A DNA stretch of 64,000 nt, taken from contig CBDANJ010000008.1 in assembly GCA_965197545.1 (NCBI GenBank), forward strand, positions 1,736,001 through 1,800,000, given 5' to 3'. The stretch comes from CATOSP01 sp965197545 (GTDB lineage: Bacteria; Chloroflexota; Dehalococcoidia; Lucifugimonadales; UBA3495). The notes under the pieces were generated by a model. That model ran no database searches, was not told the DNA's origin, and saw only the letters and a program-made list of their open reading frames with translations. The position numbers and the translations under genes are program-made. Positions 42,596-51,669 of the stretch are shown piece by piece; position 1 is the first letter of the stretch; each line of letters begins with the position of its first letter.

Positions 42596-44011
42596 GTGAG
42601 TAACGCGGATATTTCACTTATGGCTCACCTGATGCGCCGTGCGGGATTCGGCGCAACGCGGGACGAGTTGGAGGCGGCTCTCGCCAAGGGCTACGAAGCC
42701 ACCGTCGAGGAACTGCTCCACCCCGGTGACCCGGAAGACCTGCCCCAGGACGTAATTCGCCGGTACCACACCGAGCAGGCTGAACTTCGTCTGTCCGACG
42801 GGGCGGCAGCCAACTGGATGTACCGGATGATCACGACCAAGAACCCCCTGGAAGAGAAGCTGTCCCTCTTTTGGCATAGCCTCTTCGCCACCGGATATGT
42901 CAAGCTGAACCAGGCGAACGCCCTTCTCAACCAGATCGAGATGTTCCGTAGGTATGGCCTGGGCAATTATGCCTCGCTGCTCGTGGAACTCTCCAAAGAC
43001 CCGGCCATGATTATTTGGCTGGACAACAACGACAACCACAGAGAGGCCATCAACGAGAACTATGGGCGGGAGCTGCTTGAGCTCTTCTCCATGGGCATCG
43101 GCAATTACTCCGAGCAAGACATCAAAGAGTGCGCCCGCGCGTTCACAGGGTGGACCCTGGGCAATGCCGAGTACATGTCCACCCGGGCCAGCCGGGACTC
43201 AATTTGGCCCTACAGCCGGATCAACTGGCATTTCCAGTACCGGGACTATGACCATGACGATGGCGAGAAGACCTTCCTCGGAGAGACCGGCAACTTCAAC
43301 GGCCAGGACATCGTCGATATCATCGCGAAGCAAGAGGCTACGGCCCGGTTTGTCACCACGAGGATGTTCCAGTACTTCGCGGCGGACGAAGTAGACGAGG
43401 ACGGCGAAAAGGTCATCGACGAGATGATTAAGTCGTACTTCGATTCCGGCTACGAAATCCGTTCGGTGTTGAGGACGCTGTTCAACTCCGAGTACTTCAA
43501 GTCGGAGAACGCCCGTTGGGCCAGGGTCAAGGGCCCGGTGGAGTTGGTCATCGGCGCGGTGCGGCTCGCGGGCAGCTACCGCGAACCAACACCCGGAATT
43601 GAGCAGGTCGCCCGCCAGGCCGTTTACATGGGACAGGGCCTCCTCCAGCCCCCCTCGGTGGAAGGCTGGCACGAGGGTATCGAATGGGTCGATAGCGGCG
43701 CGCTGGTGGAGCGGGTTAATTTCGTGGCGCATGAGTTGGCCAACGTGCAGAACCCCGGAGTTCGCCGGATCATCGAGCGTCTGGCAAACGACAACGGAGG
43801 GAGCTTCACTCCCGAGGCGCTGGTGGAGAAATGCCTGGACCTCATTGGTCCGGTGGAGGTAACGGATACCACCAGGACCGCTCTGCTCGAATACGCCGAG
43901 CACCTTGGCGAAATCTCACTGAAGGACCACCAGGAAGGTGATGATGCGGAAAAGGGAGTCGCCGGTCTGTTAAGCTTGGCGGCGGCTACCAAGGAATTCC
44001 AACTGGCCTAA
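42596..44011 (+). CDS. DUF1800 domain protein
   Basis: The 471-residue protein starts at GTG 42596, with AGGAGGAAG upstream. It begins with LMAHLMRRAGFGATRDELEA, then FWHSLFATGYVKLNQANALL, INENYGRELLELFSMGIGNY and CARAFTGWTLGNAEY, all DUF1800 signatures. It is the normal partner of DUF1501 proteins. No signal peptide is seen here either. The gene ends 47 bases before a strong terminator-like hairpin. Confidence 0.9.
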   Translation: MSNADISLMAHLMRRAGFGATRDELEAALAKGYEATVEELLHPGDPEDLPQDVIRRYHTEQAELRLSDGAAANWMYRMITTKNPLEEKLSLFWHSLFATGYVKLNQANALLNQIEMFRRYGLGNYASLLVELSKDPAMIIWLDNNDNHREAINENYGRELLELFSMGIGNYSEQDIKECARAFTGWTLGNAEYMSTRASRDSIWPYSRINWHFQYRDYDHDDGEKTFLGETGNFNGQDIVDIIAKQEATARFVTTRMFQYFAADEVDEDGEKVIDEMIKSYFDSGYEIRSVLRTLFNSEYFKSENARWARVKGPVELVIGAVRLAGSYREPTPGIEQVARQAVYMGQGLLQPPSVEGWHEGIEWVDSGALVERVNFVAHELANVQNPGVRRIIERLANDNGGSFTPEALVEKCLDLIGPVEVTDTTRTALLEYAEHLGEISLKDHQEGDDAEKGVAGLLSLAAATKEFQLA

Positions 44012-44057
44012 CTGGGCAACCCCTGGGCCGGGTCCCTTCATTGGCGTTGCTTCCGGA

Positions 44058-44097
44058 ACGGGGGCTCGATCGCGGAGATTGAGCCCCCGTGGATTTT
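44058..44097 (+). terminator. Intrinsic terminator after the DUF1800 gene
   Basis: ACGGGGGCTC (44058-44067) pairs perfectly with GAGCCCCCGT (44081-44090) around a 13-base loop, and is followed by GGATTTTC with a short T-run. It closes the DUF1501-DUF1800 unit. Confidence 0.65.
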
Positions 44098-44153
44098 CTC
44101 GAAGACCGAGGTCTTTTCGCAGGACTAACTCCCATCAACGTGAGGTAGATAGA

Positions 44154-45182
44154 GTGAGCACACAGGCTGGTTCCAAGCAGTTGACCCTGGAATACGTCAA
44201 GACTATTGGCCTGGCCACCAACCAGACCGGGCGCGGCTTCGTCAATCCCTATGATGTGGCTGTCGGCAAGGACGGGCGAATTTTCGTTCTGAACCACTGC
44301 GACTCGGCCCGCAAGAACCTGATTCGCATCGGCATCATCAACATGGACGAGGACTACCTTGGGGAGTTCGGCAAAGGCGCGGGATTGAATGACGACCAAT
44401 TCAACTCTCCGGTATCCATGGCGTTTGATAGCCAGGAACGTCTGTATATCACAGACGAGCTCAATCACCGGGTCACCATATTCGACTCGTCGGGCAACTT
44501 CCTGGACAAGTGGGACACCAAGGGCAGCGGGCCAGGGGAATTCAACGGTCCGGCGGGCATTGCCATCGACTCGAACGACAACATCTACATCGTCGACCAG
44601 CACAACAGCCGCGTCCAAAAGCTCTCCAATGATGGCAAGTCCATCGCAGAATGGGGAGAATTCGGCAGTGGCCCCGGTCAGTTCAACCTCCCCTGGGGAA
44701 TCGCCGTTGATGCTGACGCCAACGTCTACGTAGCCGATTGGCGCAATGACCGGATTCAGAAGTTCTCCACCGACGGGTTATACCTGGCTTCCTTCGGAAA
44801 GTCTGGCGAAGGGGATGGGGAATTGAGCCGCCCCGCCGGCGTGGCCGTGGACCCAGACGGTTTCGTCTACGTCGCTGACTGGGGGAACGAGAGGATTCAA
44901 GTATTCGCCGCCGACGGCAGTTTTGTTTTGAAGGAACGGGGTCAGGCCACGCTCTCCAGATGGGCTCACGACTACTTGAACGTCAACCTCGAGGAAAAGG
45001 CCGCAAGGGAGATTTCCAACCTGGTCCCGGAACTCCCGGCCCATCTGGACACTCCTCAACACGTCTCCGCGCAAACGGAACCCTACTTCTGGGGACCAGT
45101 TTCCGTGAGGCTAGATGGCGATGGCAGGGTCTACATCCCGGAGTCGAACCGCCACCGTGTCCAGATCTACCAACGAAAATAG
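44154..45182 (+). CDS. NHL-repeat beta-propeller protein
   Basis: About 342 residues forming a six-bladed NHL propeller. Repeating blades read like FNGPAGIAIDSNDNIYIVDQ, FNLPWGIAVDADANVYVADW and LSRPAGVAVDPDGFVYVADW. GTG 44154 is the likely start (GAGGT upstream); the longer frame would overlap the terminator. There is no signal peptide, so it is probably a cytoplasmic protein- or ligand-binding propeller. It lies directly after the DUF1501-DUF1800 unit but has its own start region after the terminator. Confidence 0.86.
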   Translation: MSTQAGSKQLTLEYVKTIGLATNQTGRGFVNPYDVAVGKDGRIFVLNHCDSARKNLIRIGIINMDEDYLGEFGKGAGLNDDQFNSPVSMAFDSQERLYITDELNHRVTIFDSSGNFLDKWDTKGSGPGEFNGPAGIAIDSNDNIYIVDQHNSRVQKLSNDGKSIAEWGEFGSGPGQFNLPWGIAVDADANVYVADWRNDRIQKFSTDGLYLASFGKSGEGDGELSRPAGVAVDPDGFVYVADWGNERIQVFAADGSFVLKERGQATLSRWAHDYLNVNLEEKAAREISNLVPELPAHLDTPQHVSAQTEPYFWGPVSVRLDGDGRVYIPESNRHRVQIYQRK

Positions 45183-45256
45183 AGGGACAACTTGTCCAGC
45201 GGCGGGGCCGGTCCAGCGATTTCTCATTGGCCGCTCCGCCGCGGCAAGCAACGCTT

Positions 45257-45451
45257 ATGGAACCAACACGAGCCCAGCTACAGCGTATCCTCGAGTCTCT
45301 GCCTTCAGGAGATTGGGTTAACCCCCACATCTTCACCTACGAGGAGGATACTCGCTTCGTGCATGTCCTGATGGCCACCAAGCCAGGGACTTCAGACCTC
45401 TACTGCTACGAACCCGACACGGGAGAGTTCGAGCCCCTGATTCTCCCTTAG
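45257..45451 (+). CDS. Small hypothetical protein
   Basis: A 64-residue frame starts MEPTRAQLQRILESLPSGDW at ATG 45257 and ends PDTGEFEPLILP. Composition is protein-like, with a predicted strand-rich second half (FVHVLMATKPGTSDLYCYEP). The ribosome-binding site is weak. No family is recognised. It is followed by a MITE-like element. Confidence 0.45.
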   Translation: MEPTRAQLQRILESLPSGDWVNPHIFTYEEDTRFVHVLMATKPGTSDLYCYEPDTGEFEPLILP

Positions 45452-45503
45452 ACAAACGTCGGGCCACGCCCCCGCATCCACGACAGAAGCCGGGACGTAA
45501 GTC

Positions 45504-45611
45504 CTTAGAAACTATCTCAAGACTGAACGAACGGGCTTGGGCAGAGGGGAAATCCCCCTTTCGCAAAAGGGGGAGACATTGGGGAAGCCTCGTTTTGAGA
45601 TAGTTACTTAT
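45504..45611. mobile_element. 108-bp MITE-like element, copy B
   Basis: The left end CTTAGAAACTATCTCAA (45504-45520) faces TTGAGATAGTTACTTAT (45595-45611), an imperfect inverted repeat. The centre has the CCCCCTTTCGCAAAAGGGGG palindrome, reading in the opposite sense to copy A. The right arm (GGGGGAGACATTGGGG to GTTTTGAGATAG) resembles copy A. Non-coding. Confidence 0.65.
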
Positions 45612-45688
45612 AGCATGACGCCCTGAAAACGTGCGCTTCGAAATCCCTTGGCCGCCCTGGTCCAAATTTGATTAGCGAGGAACAGTCG

Positions 45689-46285
45689 ATGCCTGGTGGA
45701 AAGCCCTTCTATCTCATTCTTGGGTTCGTAATCGCGGTGCCGGTGGCGGTCTTCGCATACTGGTTATTAGCTCCCTTGTTCATCACAAATACGGTCAATG
45801 AGGACTTCCCGTTAACGGCAAATGCGACGATCCCCGAGGGTATGGACCGGGCCGAGGCTGAGATGATCATGTCGGGGATGGCCCAGATGGAAGAGACCGT
45901 GGTGGAGACGATGCCAGCGGCTTCCGCGGACCAGAGTTCACCGGTCCGCTTGAAGAGCGGCGAATTCAGAGACGGCGACCGATTGCATAAAGGGAGGGGG
46001 CAGGCCCTAATCTACGACTTGGCCGATGGCTCCCGGGTGTTGCGCTTCGAAGACTTCAACGTCACCAACGGTCCCGACTTGCGTGTAATCCTCACCACGG
46101 TGGCGAGTCCTGAAAGTTCCGATGATGTTCACAAGCCGGGATACATTGAGCTAGACAAGTTGAAGGGAAACGCTGGCAGCCAGAACTACCCGATTCCCAC
46201 TGACGCCAACGTCGAGGACTTCAAGAGTGTGGTCATATACTGCAAGCCCTTCAGGGTGATCTTCGCCGTTGCACCCCTGACGTGA
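45689..46285 (+). CDS. Membrane-anchored DM13-domain protein
   Basis: This protein of 198 residues starts MPGGKPFYLILGFVIAVPVA, one N-terminal transmembrane helix or signal anchor. An acidic, low-complexity linker follows, then a DM13 domain: FRDGDRLHKGRGQALIYDLA, VLRFEDFNVTNGPDLRVILT and YPIPTDANVEDFKSVVIYCK, with a Cys near the end. DM13 is linked to electron-transfer or redox-sensitive surface proteins. ATG 45689 is preferred over an upstream TTG because GAGGAA is then at proper spacing. Confidence 0.85.
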   Translation: MPGGKPFYLILGFVIAVPVAVFAYWLLAPLFITNTVNEDFPLTANATIPEGMDRAEAEMIMSGMAQMEETVVETMPAASADQSSPVRLKSGEFRDGDRLHKGRGQALIYDLADGSRVLRFEDFNVTNGPDLRVILTTVASPESSDDVHKPGYIELDKLKGNAGSQNYPIPTDANVEDFKSVVIYCKPFRVIFAVAPLT

Positions 46286-46294
46286 GAAGAAGGG

Positions 46295-47497
46295 TCATTT
46301 TCTCAGGGCTGACTCGACCTCGCGGGCGAAGGAGATAAGAAGTTCGTCGCCTCCCCTTCGCCCGATAAGAGAGAGGCCAACCGGCAGGCTGTCTACCTCC
46401 GCCAACGGCAGGTTGATCTGGGGACGTCCGGTCAGGCCCGCGATGCTGGTCAGCATACTGTTCTTGGCGCGCAATTCCCTTCTCTCTGACATGGGCTGAC
46501 CCAACGGAGGGGCTGGGGCGACGGTTGTTGGCAGGCAGACTATGGCACCGTCCGGGGCCACTTCGTTCATGCGTTCGACCACCGCCCGCCTTGCCTCCTG
46601 TCCGGCCTCGACTTGGGCGTCGGTTACAACCCTGGCGGTGATATACCTTTCGGCGACCTCGAAGCTAAACCTGGGGTTGGTGGCTTCAATCCAATCCCTG
46701 GCCGTCTCCCATGCCTCGCGGCTTTGTAACGCTTGTTGCTGTTCCGACCATTCGGAGAGCGAATTAGGGGCCAGCCGCTCCGTTCTGATATGACCGATCA
46801 TCTGCCCGATGACATCAACCGCCGCCCGTAGGGAATTCTCCACCTCCGGTTCCGCCAACCTGAACGCATCCTGGGCGATTACGAGTTCGACTGGCTCTGG
46901 AGGGCCGAGGCTAGTTTGGAGTATGACCTCCGCAACTCTAGAAAAAGTGGTCATATCCCGGGCAAACCACCCGATGGTGTCGAAGGTGGGGGCCTGAATC
47001 ATGAACCCCTCGAAGGAAACCCGTCCGTGGGTAGGCCGCAGACCGTAGAGACCGCAAAAACTGGAGGGGACCCTCACCGAACCGCCCGTGTCGGAGCCCA
47101 AGGCGAAGTCAACCAGGCCTCCCGCCACCGCGGAGGCGGACCCGCTGGAAGAGCCGCCGGGCACCCTGCCCGGCGCTCTGGGGTTGACCGGAGTCCCGTA
47201 GTGCATGTTTTCCCCGAAGATACCCCGCGTCAGCTCGTCGGTAATGGTCTTGCCCACCATTGTCGCTCCGGAGTCGACGAGGGCCTGGACTACCCACGCC
47301 GTCTCCTCTGCCGGGACGTGCGTCGCCTTCCAGTCCGGGTTGCCGCCGCCGGTCACGTGGCCCGCCACGTCGAAGATGTCCTTGGCCGCGAAGGTCAGCC
47401 CCGAGAGTGGGCCGCCGGGAGACCCTTCTAGGTAGGCGTGGCTGTCGGTGCAAAAGGCGTTCAACCGGTCGTTTACCGTGTTACGGGGAACGGTCAT
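46295..47497 (-). CDS. Amidase-signature-family amidase
   Basis: The 400-residue protein has the amidase signature: FAAKDIFDVAG with Lys39, PGGSSSGSASAVAGGLVD with the cis-Ser near 116, and GSDTGGSVRVPSSFCGLYG with the nucleophile near Ser140. This is the complete Ser-Ser-Lys triad. Substrates in the family range from amides to Glu-tRNA; no GatB or GatC genes are nearby, so a stand-alone amidase is more likely. The gene converges with the DM13 gene with 9 bases between stops. Confidence 0.9.
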   Translation of the reverse strand: MTVPRNTVNDRLNAFCTDSHAYLEGSPGGPLSGLTFAAKDIFDVAGHVTGGGNPDWKATHVPAEETAWVVQALVDSGATMVGKTITDELTRGIFGENMHYGTPVNPRAPGRVPGGSSSGSASAVAGGLVDFALGSDTGGSVRVPSSFCGLYGLRPTHGRVSFEGFMIQAPTFDTIGWFARDMTTFSRVAEVILQTSLGPPEPVELVIAQDAFRLAEPEVENSLRAAVDVIGQMIGHIRTERLAPNSLSEWSEQQQALQSREAWETARDWIEATNPRFSFEVAERYITARVVTDAQVEAGQEARRAVVERMNEVAPDGAIVCLPTTVAPAPPLGQPMSERRELRAKNSMLTSIAGLTGRPQINLPLAEVDSLPVGLSLIGRRGGDELLISFAREVESALRK

Positions 47498-47619
47498 AGG
47501 GCGTCTCCATGGTGGCGTTGCTTGGTTACTCGGACTGGATTATAGGAACCGCCCAGCCAAATGTCACATCAGGCGTGGACAATTCGCAAGCGGCCCGGGT
47601 AGTTGCTCCCTAGACCTCC

Positions 47620-47716
47620 ATCGCTCCATCAGAGGCTGGAACCCAGAAATGTCCCGGTACCGCTATCCGAGCTGGAGCGTAATTAACTGGATTCCAGCTC
47701 AATTCAGGAACGACGT
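47620..47716. repeat. Two-arm dispersed hairpin repeat
   Basis: A copy of the family at 26409: left arm with CAGAGGCTGGAACCCAGAAA and right arm ACTGGATTCCAGCTCAATTC, about 100 bases in all. It lies between the amidase start and the CoA-transferase stop and is more decayed than the 26409 copy. Confidence 0.6.
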
Positions 47717-47775
47717 TGGGGCTCGGGGACTGAATCGCCCTAAGGCCCGTGTCTGAGCAACAGAGGCTACGCGGC

Positions 47776-49014
47776 CTAGACGGCCCCCTCAGCTTCCAGC
47801 ATCGCTAATTCCTCACCGGACAGACCACCAATTCGGCATAGCACCTCGGCATTGTGCTCACCCAATAGGGGTGGTGTGCGGGACTCCGGGTCAACGCATC
47901 CTGTGAGCTGAATCGGTGTGCGCAAGGAGCGGAACTGGCCGCCCAGGGTGTCGGCAGTGTCCAGGAACATGCCGCGGCCCTGCAAATGTTCACATTTGGC
48001 CAGGTCCGCCACGGTTTGGGCCACACCCATACTGAATCCGATTTCCGTGAGCTTGCCCGCGACTTCCCACTTTGGCCTATGCCCGGACCAGGCCTCGATG
48101 GTCGGTATCACCTCGTTGTGGTAGAACTCGCCAGTGGCCTCTTGGCCCAGAAACCGGGGGTCTTCGGAGAGGTCGCGTCTGCCAACCAATTCCCACAAGG
48201 CCCGCATCCTGTTTTCGGACCTGGTTCCAGCCATGACCACGTAGCCGTCACTGGCGCGCAATGTAAGTCCCGCCGATGCTATCTGGTCGAGGGAGCGGCC
48301 TGGATTTCTTCCGGTAGCCTGGTAGGCGTTCATGTTGCTGACCACGTGACTTACCATGCACTCGTACATGGCCATGTCCACCAGTTGCCCCCGACCCGTC
48401 TTGCGCCGGGACTCGAGGGCCAGAACGATGCCCAACGCGGTCCAGACACCGGGCACCGAGTCTCCGATGTTGTCACCCACGCCACGGGGCGGGCCGTCTG
48501 GGTCGCCGGTAATGTCCATCCAGCCGGACATCCCCTGGATGCTCAGGTTGTTGGCCGGCCAGTGCGTGTATTCGCCTGGCGCCGGACCGTCCGGGTCGCC
48601 ATAGCCCGTTAGGCTGGCGTATATCAACCTTGGATTGATTTCCTGGAGATGTTCGTAACCCAACCCCAGCCGCCGGAACGCCCCCGGTCCCCAATTGTCG
48701 ATCAGAACGTCCGATTCCCGGATGAGGTTTTCGAAGACTTCCTTGCATCTCTGGTTGCGAAGTTCGAGGGTCACGCTCTTCTTGTTGCGATTCACACCCA
48801 AAAAGCGGGAACTCACCCTGCGGCCATCTGAGTCCTGAATGAAGGGGCCGCGGCCACGGGACAGGTCTCCGGTGCGCGGACGCTCGATCTTGATGACCTC
48901 CGCTCCCATGTCCGCAAGAATTAGGGAGCAGAAAGGACCCGCTACTATGTGGGTCGCGTCGAGGACCCGTAAATCTTCAAGTGGCAACGGGGACTTCCCA
49001 TGCTCGGATGTCAT
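47776..49014 (-). CDS. CaiB/BaiF class III CoA-transferase
   Basis: From ATG 49014 this is about 412 residues. Motifs are LEDLRVLDATHIVAGPFCS, LILADMGAEVIKIERPRTGD, NRNKKSVTLELRNQRCKEV and TGRGQLVDMAMYECMVSHV. The catalytic Asp is in GDSVPGVWTALG. ATG 49014 is chosen because AGGAGG lies just upstream; the frame continues 71 codons further without a better start. It follows the peptide-transport genes, separated from them by a terminator-like hairpin. Confidence 0.9.
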   Translation of the reverse strand: MTSEHGKSPLPLEDLRVLDATHIVAGPFCSLILADMGAEVIKIERPRTGDLSRGRGPFIQDSDGRRVSSRFLGVNRNKKSVTLELRNQRCKEVFENLIRESDVLIDNWGPGAFRRLGLGYEHLQEINPRLIYASLTGYGDPDGPAPGEYTHWPANNLSIQGMSGWMDITGDPDGPPRGVGDNIGDSVPGVWTALGIVLALESRRKTGRGQLVDMAMYECMVSHVVSNMNAYQATGRNPGRSLDQIASAGLTLRASDGYVVMAGTRSENRMRALWELVGRRDLSEDPRFLGQEATGEFYHNEVIPTIEAWSGHRPKWEVAGKLTEIGFSMGVAQTVADLAKCEHLQGRGMFLDTADTLGGQFRSLRTPIQLTGCVDPESRTPPLLGEHNAEVLCRIGGLSGEELAMLEAEGAV

Positions 49015-49075
49015 TGGGTAAACCTCCTTCTGACTCTTCAGGACCAGAATCTCATTCCATCTGCGTAGAATGCAA

Positions 49076-49102
49076 CGAGCCCGGTCCAATTGGCCGGGCT
49101 CG
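49076..49102 (-). terminator. Terminator-like hairpin after the permease genes
   Basis: CGAGCCCGG (49094-49102 on the minus strand) pairs perfectly with CCGGGCTCG (49076-49084). On the minus strand it is followed by TTGCATTCT, a modest T-rich tail. It lies between the permease stop (49148) and the next CoA-transferase start, so it probably ends the peptide-transport transcript. Confidence 0.55.
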
Positions 49103-49147
49103 TCCCCAAGATACGCTGTCGTAGATTTGCGGAGTGGGTATGAGGGT

Positions 49148-50068
49148 TTAGGCCCCTCCTCTGCCTGTGCCCCTGAGCCGGGGGTCCAGGACGTCCCGCA
49201 GGGCATCGCCCAGGAGGTTCCAGGCAAACACGACGATGGAGATGGCGAGGCCGGGAAATACGCCGAGCCAGGGGGCGACTTCCACGTAATTCTGAGCTGC
49301 TCCCCGCAACATGCCGCCCCAGGATGGAACGTCAGGCGGTGCGCCTATCCCCAGAAAGCTGAGGCTAGCCTCTGCGATGATAGCTCCACCCAAATGGATG
49401 GTGATGAGCACTAGCAGCAAAGGCAAACAATTGGGTGCGATATGGCGCAGAATAGTGCCAGCGTGACCGACGCCGATTGCTCGCGCCGCCAAAATATAGT
49501 CCATCTCATTAATCGCCAAGGCTTGAGAGCGAACTATCCGGGCGGTACTCGGGATGTATGCAATTATGAGGGCGATTACCACATTATTAAGTGAAGCTCC
49601 GAGGACCGCCATGATGGCAATAATTAATATGAGTCCAGGGAAGGCCATCATGGCGTCCACGAGCCGTTGCAGCACCAGATCAGTCTTTCCTCCGAAATAG
49701 GCGCTGGCTACGCCCAGTACTAGGCCGATACCGCAGCCTACGAATGAGCTAAGAATACCTACATAAAGGGATATCCTGGAGCCGTAGACCAACCTACTGA
49801 ATACGTCCCGGCCGAGTTCATCTCCACCCAAGAGTCGTTCCGGCGTACCTGGACCAGCGAATCGCAACTTTCCGGAGGTAGAGTATGGGTCATTGGGCGC
49901 GATCAATGATGCGAATATCGCCACCACGATGAGGACAATAGCTACCGCCGCCCCAATCCCACCGAGTGGTTTATTTCGGGCGAATCTGATCGATTGTCGA
50001 TAGGCGATATGCAGTCCCCGGAATTGTCGCGCCGGCAGACCTGCTGCGCCCGGTGGATGTTGAATCAT
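49148..50068 (-). CDS. Dipeptide/oligopeptide ABC transporter permease, DppC-like
   Basis: The 306-residue membrane protein starts at ATG 50068. It shows an N-terminal helix IAIVLIVVAIFASLIAPNDP-like segment, GGDELGRDVFSRLVYGSRIS and the permease EAA loop RAIGVGHAGTILRHIAPNCL, then EASLSFLGIGAPPDVPSWGG. These are DppC/OppC features. The partner permease ends 28 bases upstream and the binding protein is further upstream; no ATPase gene is adjacent. Confidence 0.9.
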   Translation of the reverse strand: MIQHPPGAAGLPARQFRGLHIAYRQSIRFARNKPLGGIGAAVAIVLIVVAIFASLIAPNDPYSTSGKLRFAGPGTPERLLGGDELGRDVFSRLVYGSRISLYVGILSSFVGCGIGLVLGVASAYFGGKTDLVLQRLVDAMMAFPGLILIIAIMAVLGASLNNVVIALIIAYIPSTARIVRSQALAINEMDYILAARAIGVGHAGTILRHIAPNCLPLLLVLITIHLGGAIIAEASLSFLGIGAPPDVPSWGGMLRGAAQNYVEVAPWLGVFPGLAISIVVFAWNLLGDALRDVLDPRLRGTGRGGA

Positions 50069-50095
50069 GTCGCGCCCCGTGAATGATTCTTGCGA

Positions 50096-51055
50096 TTAGG
50101 TGTAGCGGATCCGGGGATTAAGCCACGCGTAGGCCAAATCCAAGACAACGTTTACCGCTAGGACGGTCACGGTTATCAGTACGATGACGGCCTGAACCAC
50201 AGCGTAGTCGCGGTGGAAGATTGCTTCAATCAGGAATCTCCCCATGCCGGGCACTAGGAATATTGTCTCGATTATCACGGTCCCCGAAATCTGCCTGCCG
50301 AATTCGTAGCCAGAAACCGTCACCACCGGCAGCAAAGCGTTCTTGAGAGCGTGCCGGTAAATTACCACCCTTTCCGTGAGCCCTTTGGATCGAGCCGTGC
50401 GAATAAAGTCCTCTCTAAGAACTTCCAACATGGCGGAACGGGTCACTCGCGCTATAAAAGCCATATTAGAAGTACCCAGGGCGATCGAGGGGAAGATTAG
50501 CTGTTGCAGGTTCGCGGCCGGGTCCTCCCATAGATTGGCGTAACCCAATGGAGGCAACCAATCGAACCCCATAACGAGGAAATAGATGATTAGTATGCCG
50601 ACCCAAAAATTTGGTATCGAAAGCCCCGCGAACGTGAGTATCCGAGATGCATAGTCCCCCCAGGTGTCTTGCTTTATAGCCGCTAGAACCCCCATAGGCA
50701 CGGCAACGACACTCGCGAGTAGTACCGACAGTATGGTCAGCTCCAGCGTTATCGGAAACTTAGACAGAAGGTCGTTCGATATTGGTTCATCATAAAAATA
50801 GGACACTCCGAAATCTAGCTGGAGCATTCTCCAGACCCAGTGACCGTACTCCACGTATAGCGGACGGTTAGTCCCAAGTTTCGCTCGTAACGCATCCAGC
50901 TCTTCCTCGGTCACGGTATTGTCGCCCTCGGGGCCAAGAAGGATGAGCAGGGCGGGGTCCCCGGGAATGAGCCGCAGAAGGACGAACAACAAGATAGTGA
51001 CCAATATCAGCGTGGGAACAAAGAGAGCGATCCGTTTGGCTATATAAACGTGCAT
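50096..51055 (-). CDS. Dipeptide/oligopeptide ABC transporter permease, DppB-like
   Basis: The 319-residue membrane protein starts MHVYIAKRIALFVPTLILVT. It has RLIPGDPALLILLGPEGDN, LDFGVSYFYDEPISNDLLSK and the EAA loop FIRTARSKGLTERVVIYRHA, followed by LPVVTVSGYEFGRQISGTVI. These match DppB/OppB. The gene and its neighbours look less GC-rich by eye than most of the window (not computed), hinting at separate acquisition. Confidence 0.9.
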   Translation of the reverse strand: MHVYIAKRIALFVPTLILVTILLFVLLRLIPGDPALLILLGPEGDNTVTEEELDALRAKLGTNRPLYVEYGHWVWRMLQLDFGVSYFYDEPISNDLLSKFPITLELTILSVLLASVVAVPMGVLAAIKQDTWGDYASRILTFAGLSIPNFWVGILIIYFLVMGFDWLPPLGYANLWEDPAANLQQLIFPSIALGTSNMAFIARVTRSAMLEVLREDFIRTARSKGLTERVVIYRHALKNALLPVVTVSGYEFGRQISGTVIIETIFLVPGMGRFLIEAIFHRDYAVVQAVIVLITVTVLAVNVVLDLAYAWLNPRIRYT

Positions 51056-51669
51056 GTCTTAATTACACTCTCGTTGGCCGCCATCACATTGGGCCAAACT
51101 CGGTCTTGGGTCCCAATGAGCGTAGATGCCCTTTCATGGCTACGCGAATAGCGTTAGGAGAAGTAGATGCTCGCCCTTAGAACAAGTCTGGTGTCCATTC
51201 GACCGCGTTGCATGGCCCGGAAAAGCTCTGACTGGGAGTAGGACACCGCGTTAGGGCCGGTGGTTGCCAATTGTGTCTCCATGTTGGCCTTTGGATACTG
51301 GAACTAGCCGCAGTAACTAAAGCCCGGCGACATGCCGAGCAATCTGGGAGACCCAGATTGTGTCCGTGCCGGTAGGTTCTCTAATATCGACCGCAATCTG
51401 GATATTGCAGAGAACCGCGTGAGCCAGCCTTGGGCTAAAACTCGAAACGTTTCCGGACCCCACGCCGAGGCCGGGCCTAAGGGCGTGCAATCCGCTTCGA
51501 ATAACTATGTGCGGCGAATCCCTCACCTATATCGATAACCGGACTCCAGTAAATATAATTGGCTCGAGGGACGAGAGCTTGAGAAGTCGTGAGCCAACAT
51601 TAATCGGCGATCGTCAGACGCGCCGGAAAGACCAACATTGGCTCAACTAGACCGTGGAACATGTCCGAC
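51056..51669. other. 614-base gap between permease and binding-protein genes
   Basis: No convincing gene is seen. A perfect hairpin, CAATCTGGG (51340-51348) with CCCAGATTG (51352-51360), lies in the middle. Such hairpins between a binding-protein gene and its permeases are known to raise binding-protein output by partial termination or mRNA protection; here the long gap makes that only a possibility. The rest may be decayed sequence. Confidence 0.5.
51340..51360. repeat. Perfect 9-bp hairpin in the transporter locus
   Basis: CAATCTGGG and CCCAGATTG flank a three-base AGA loop. It lies within the gap between the binding-protein gene and the permease genes and has no strong T-run on either side. 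Confidence 0.6.

Noticed and set aside
51332..51538. 68-codon plus-strand open frame in the transporter gap
   Set aside because: It lacks a ribosome-binding site and protein-like features, and it overlaps a competing antisense frame of similar length; treated as non-coding.
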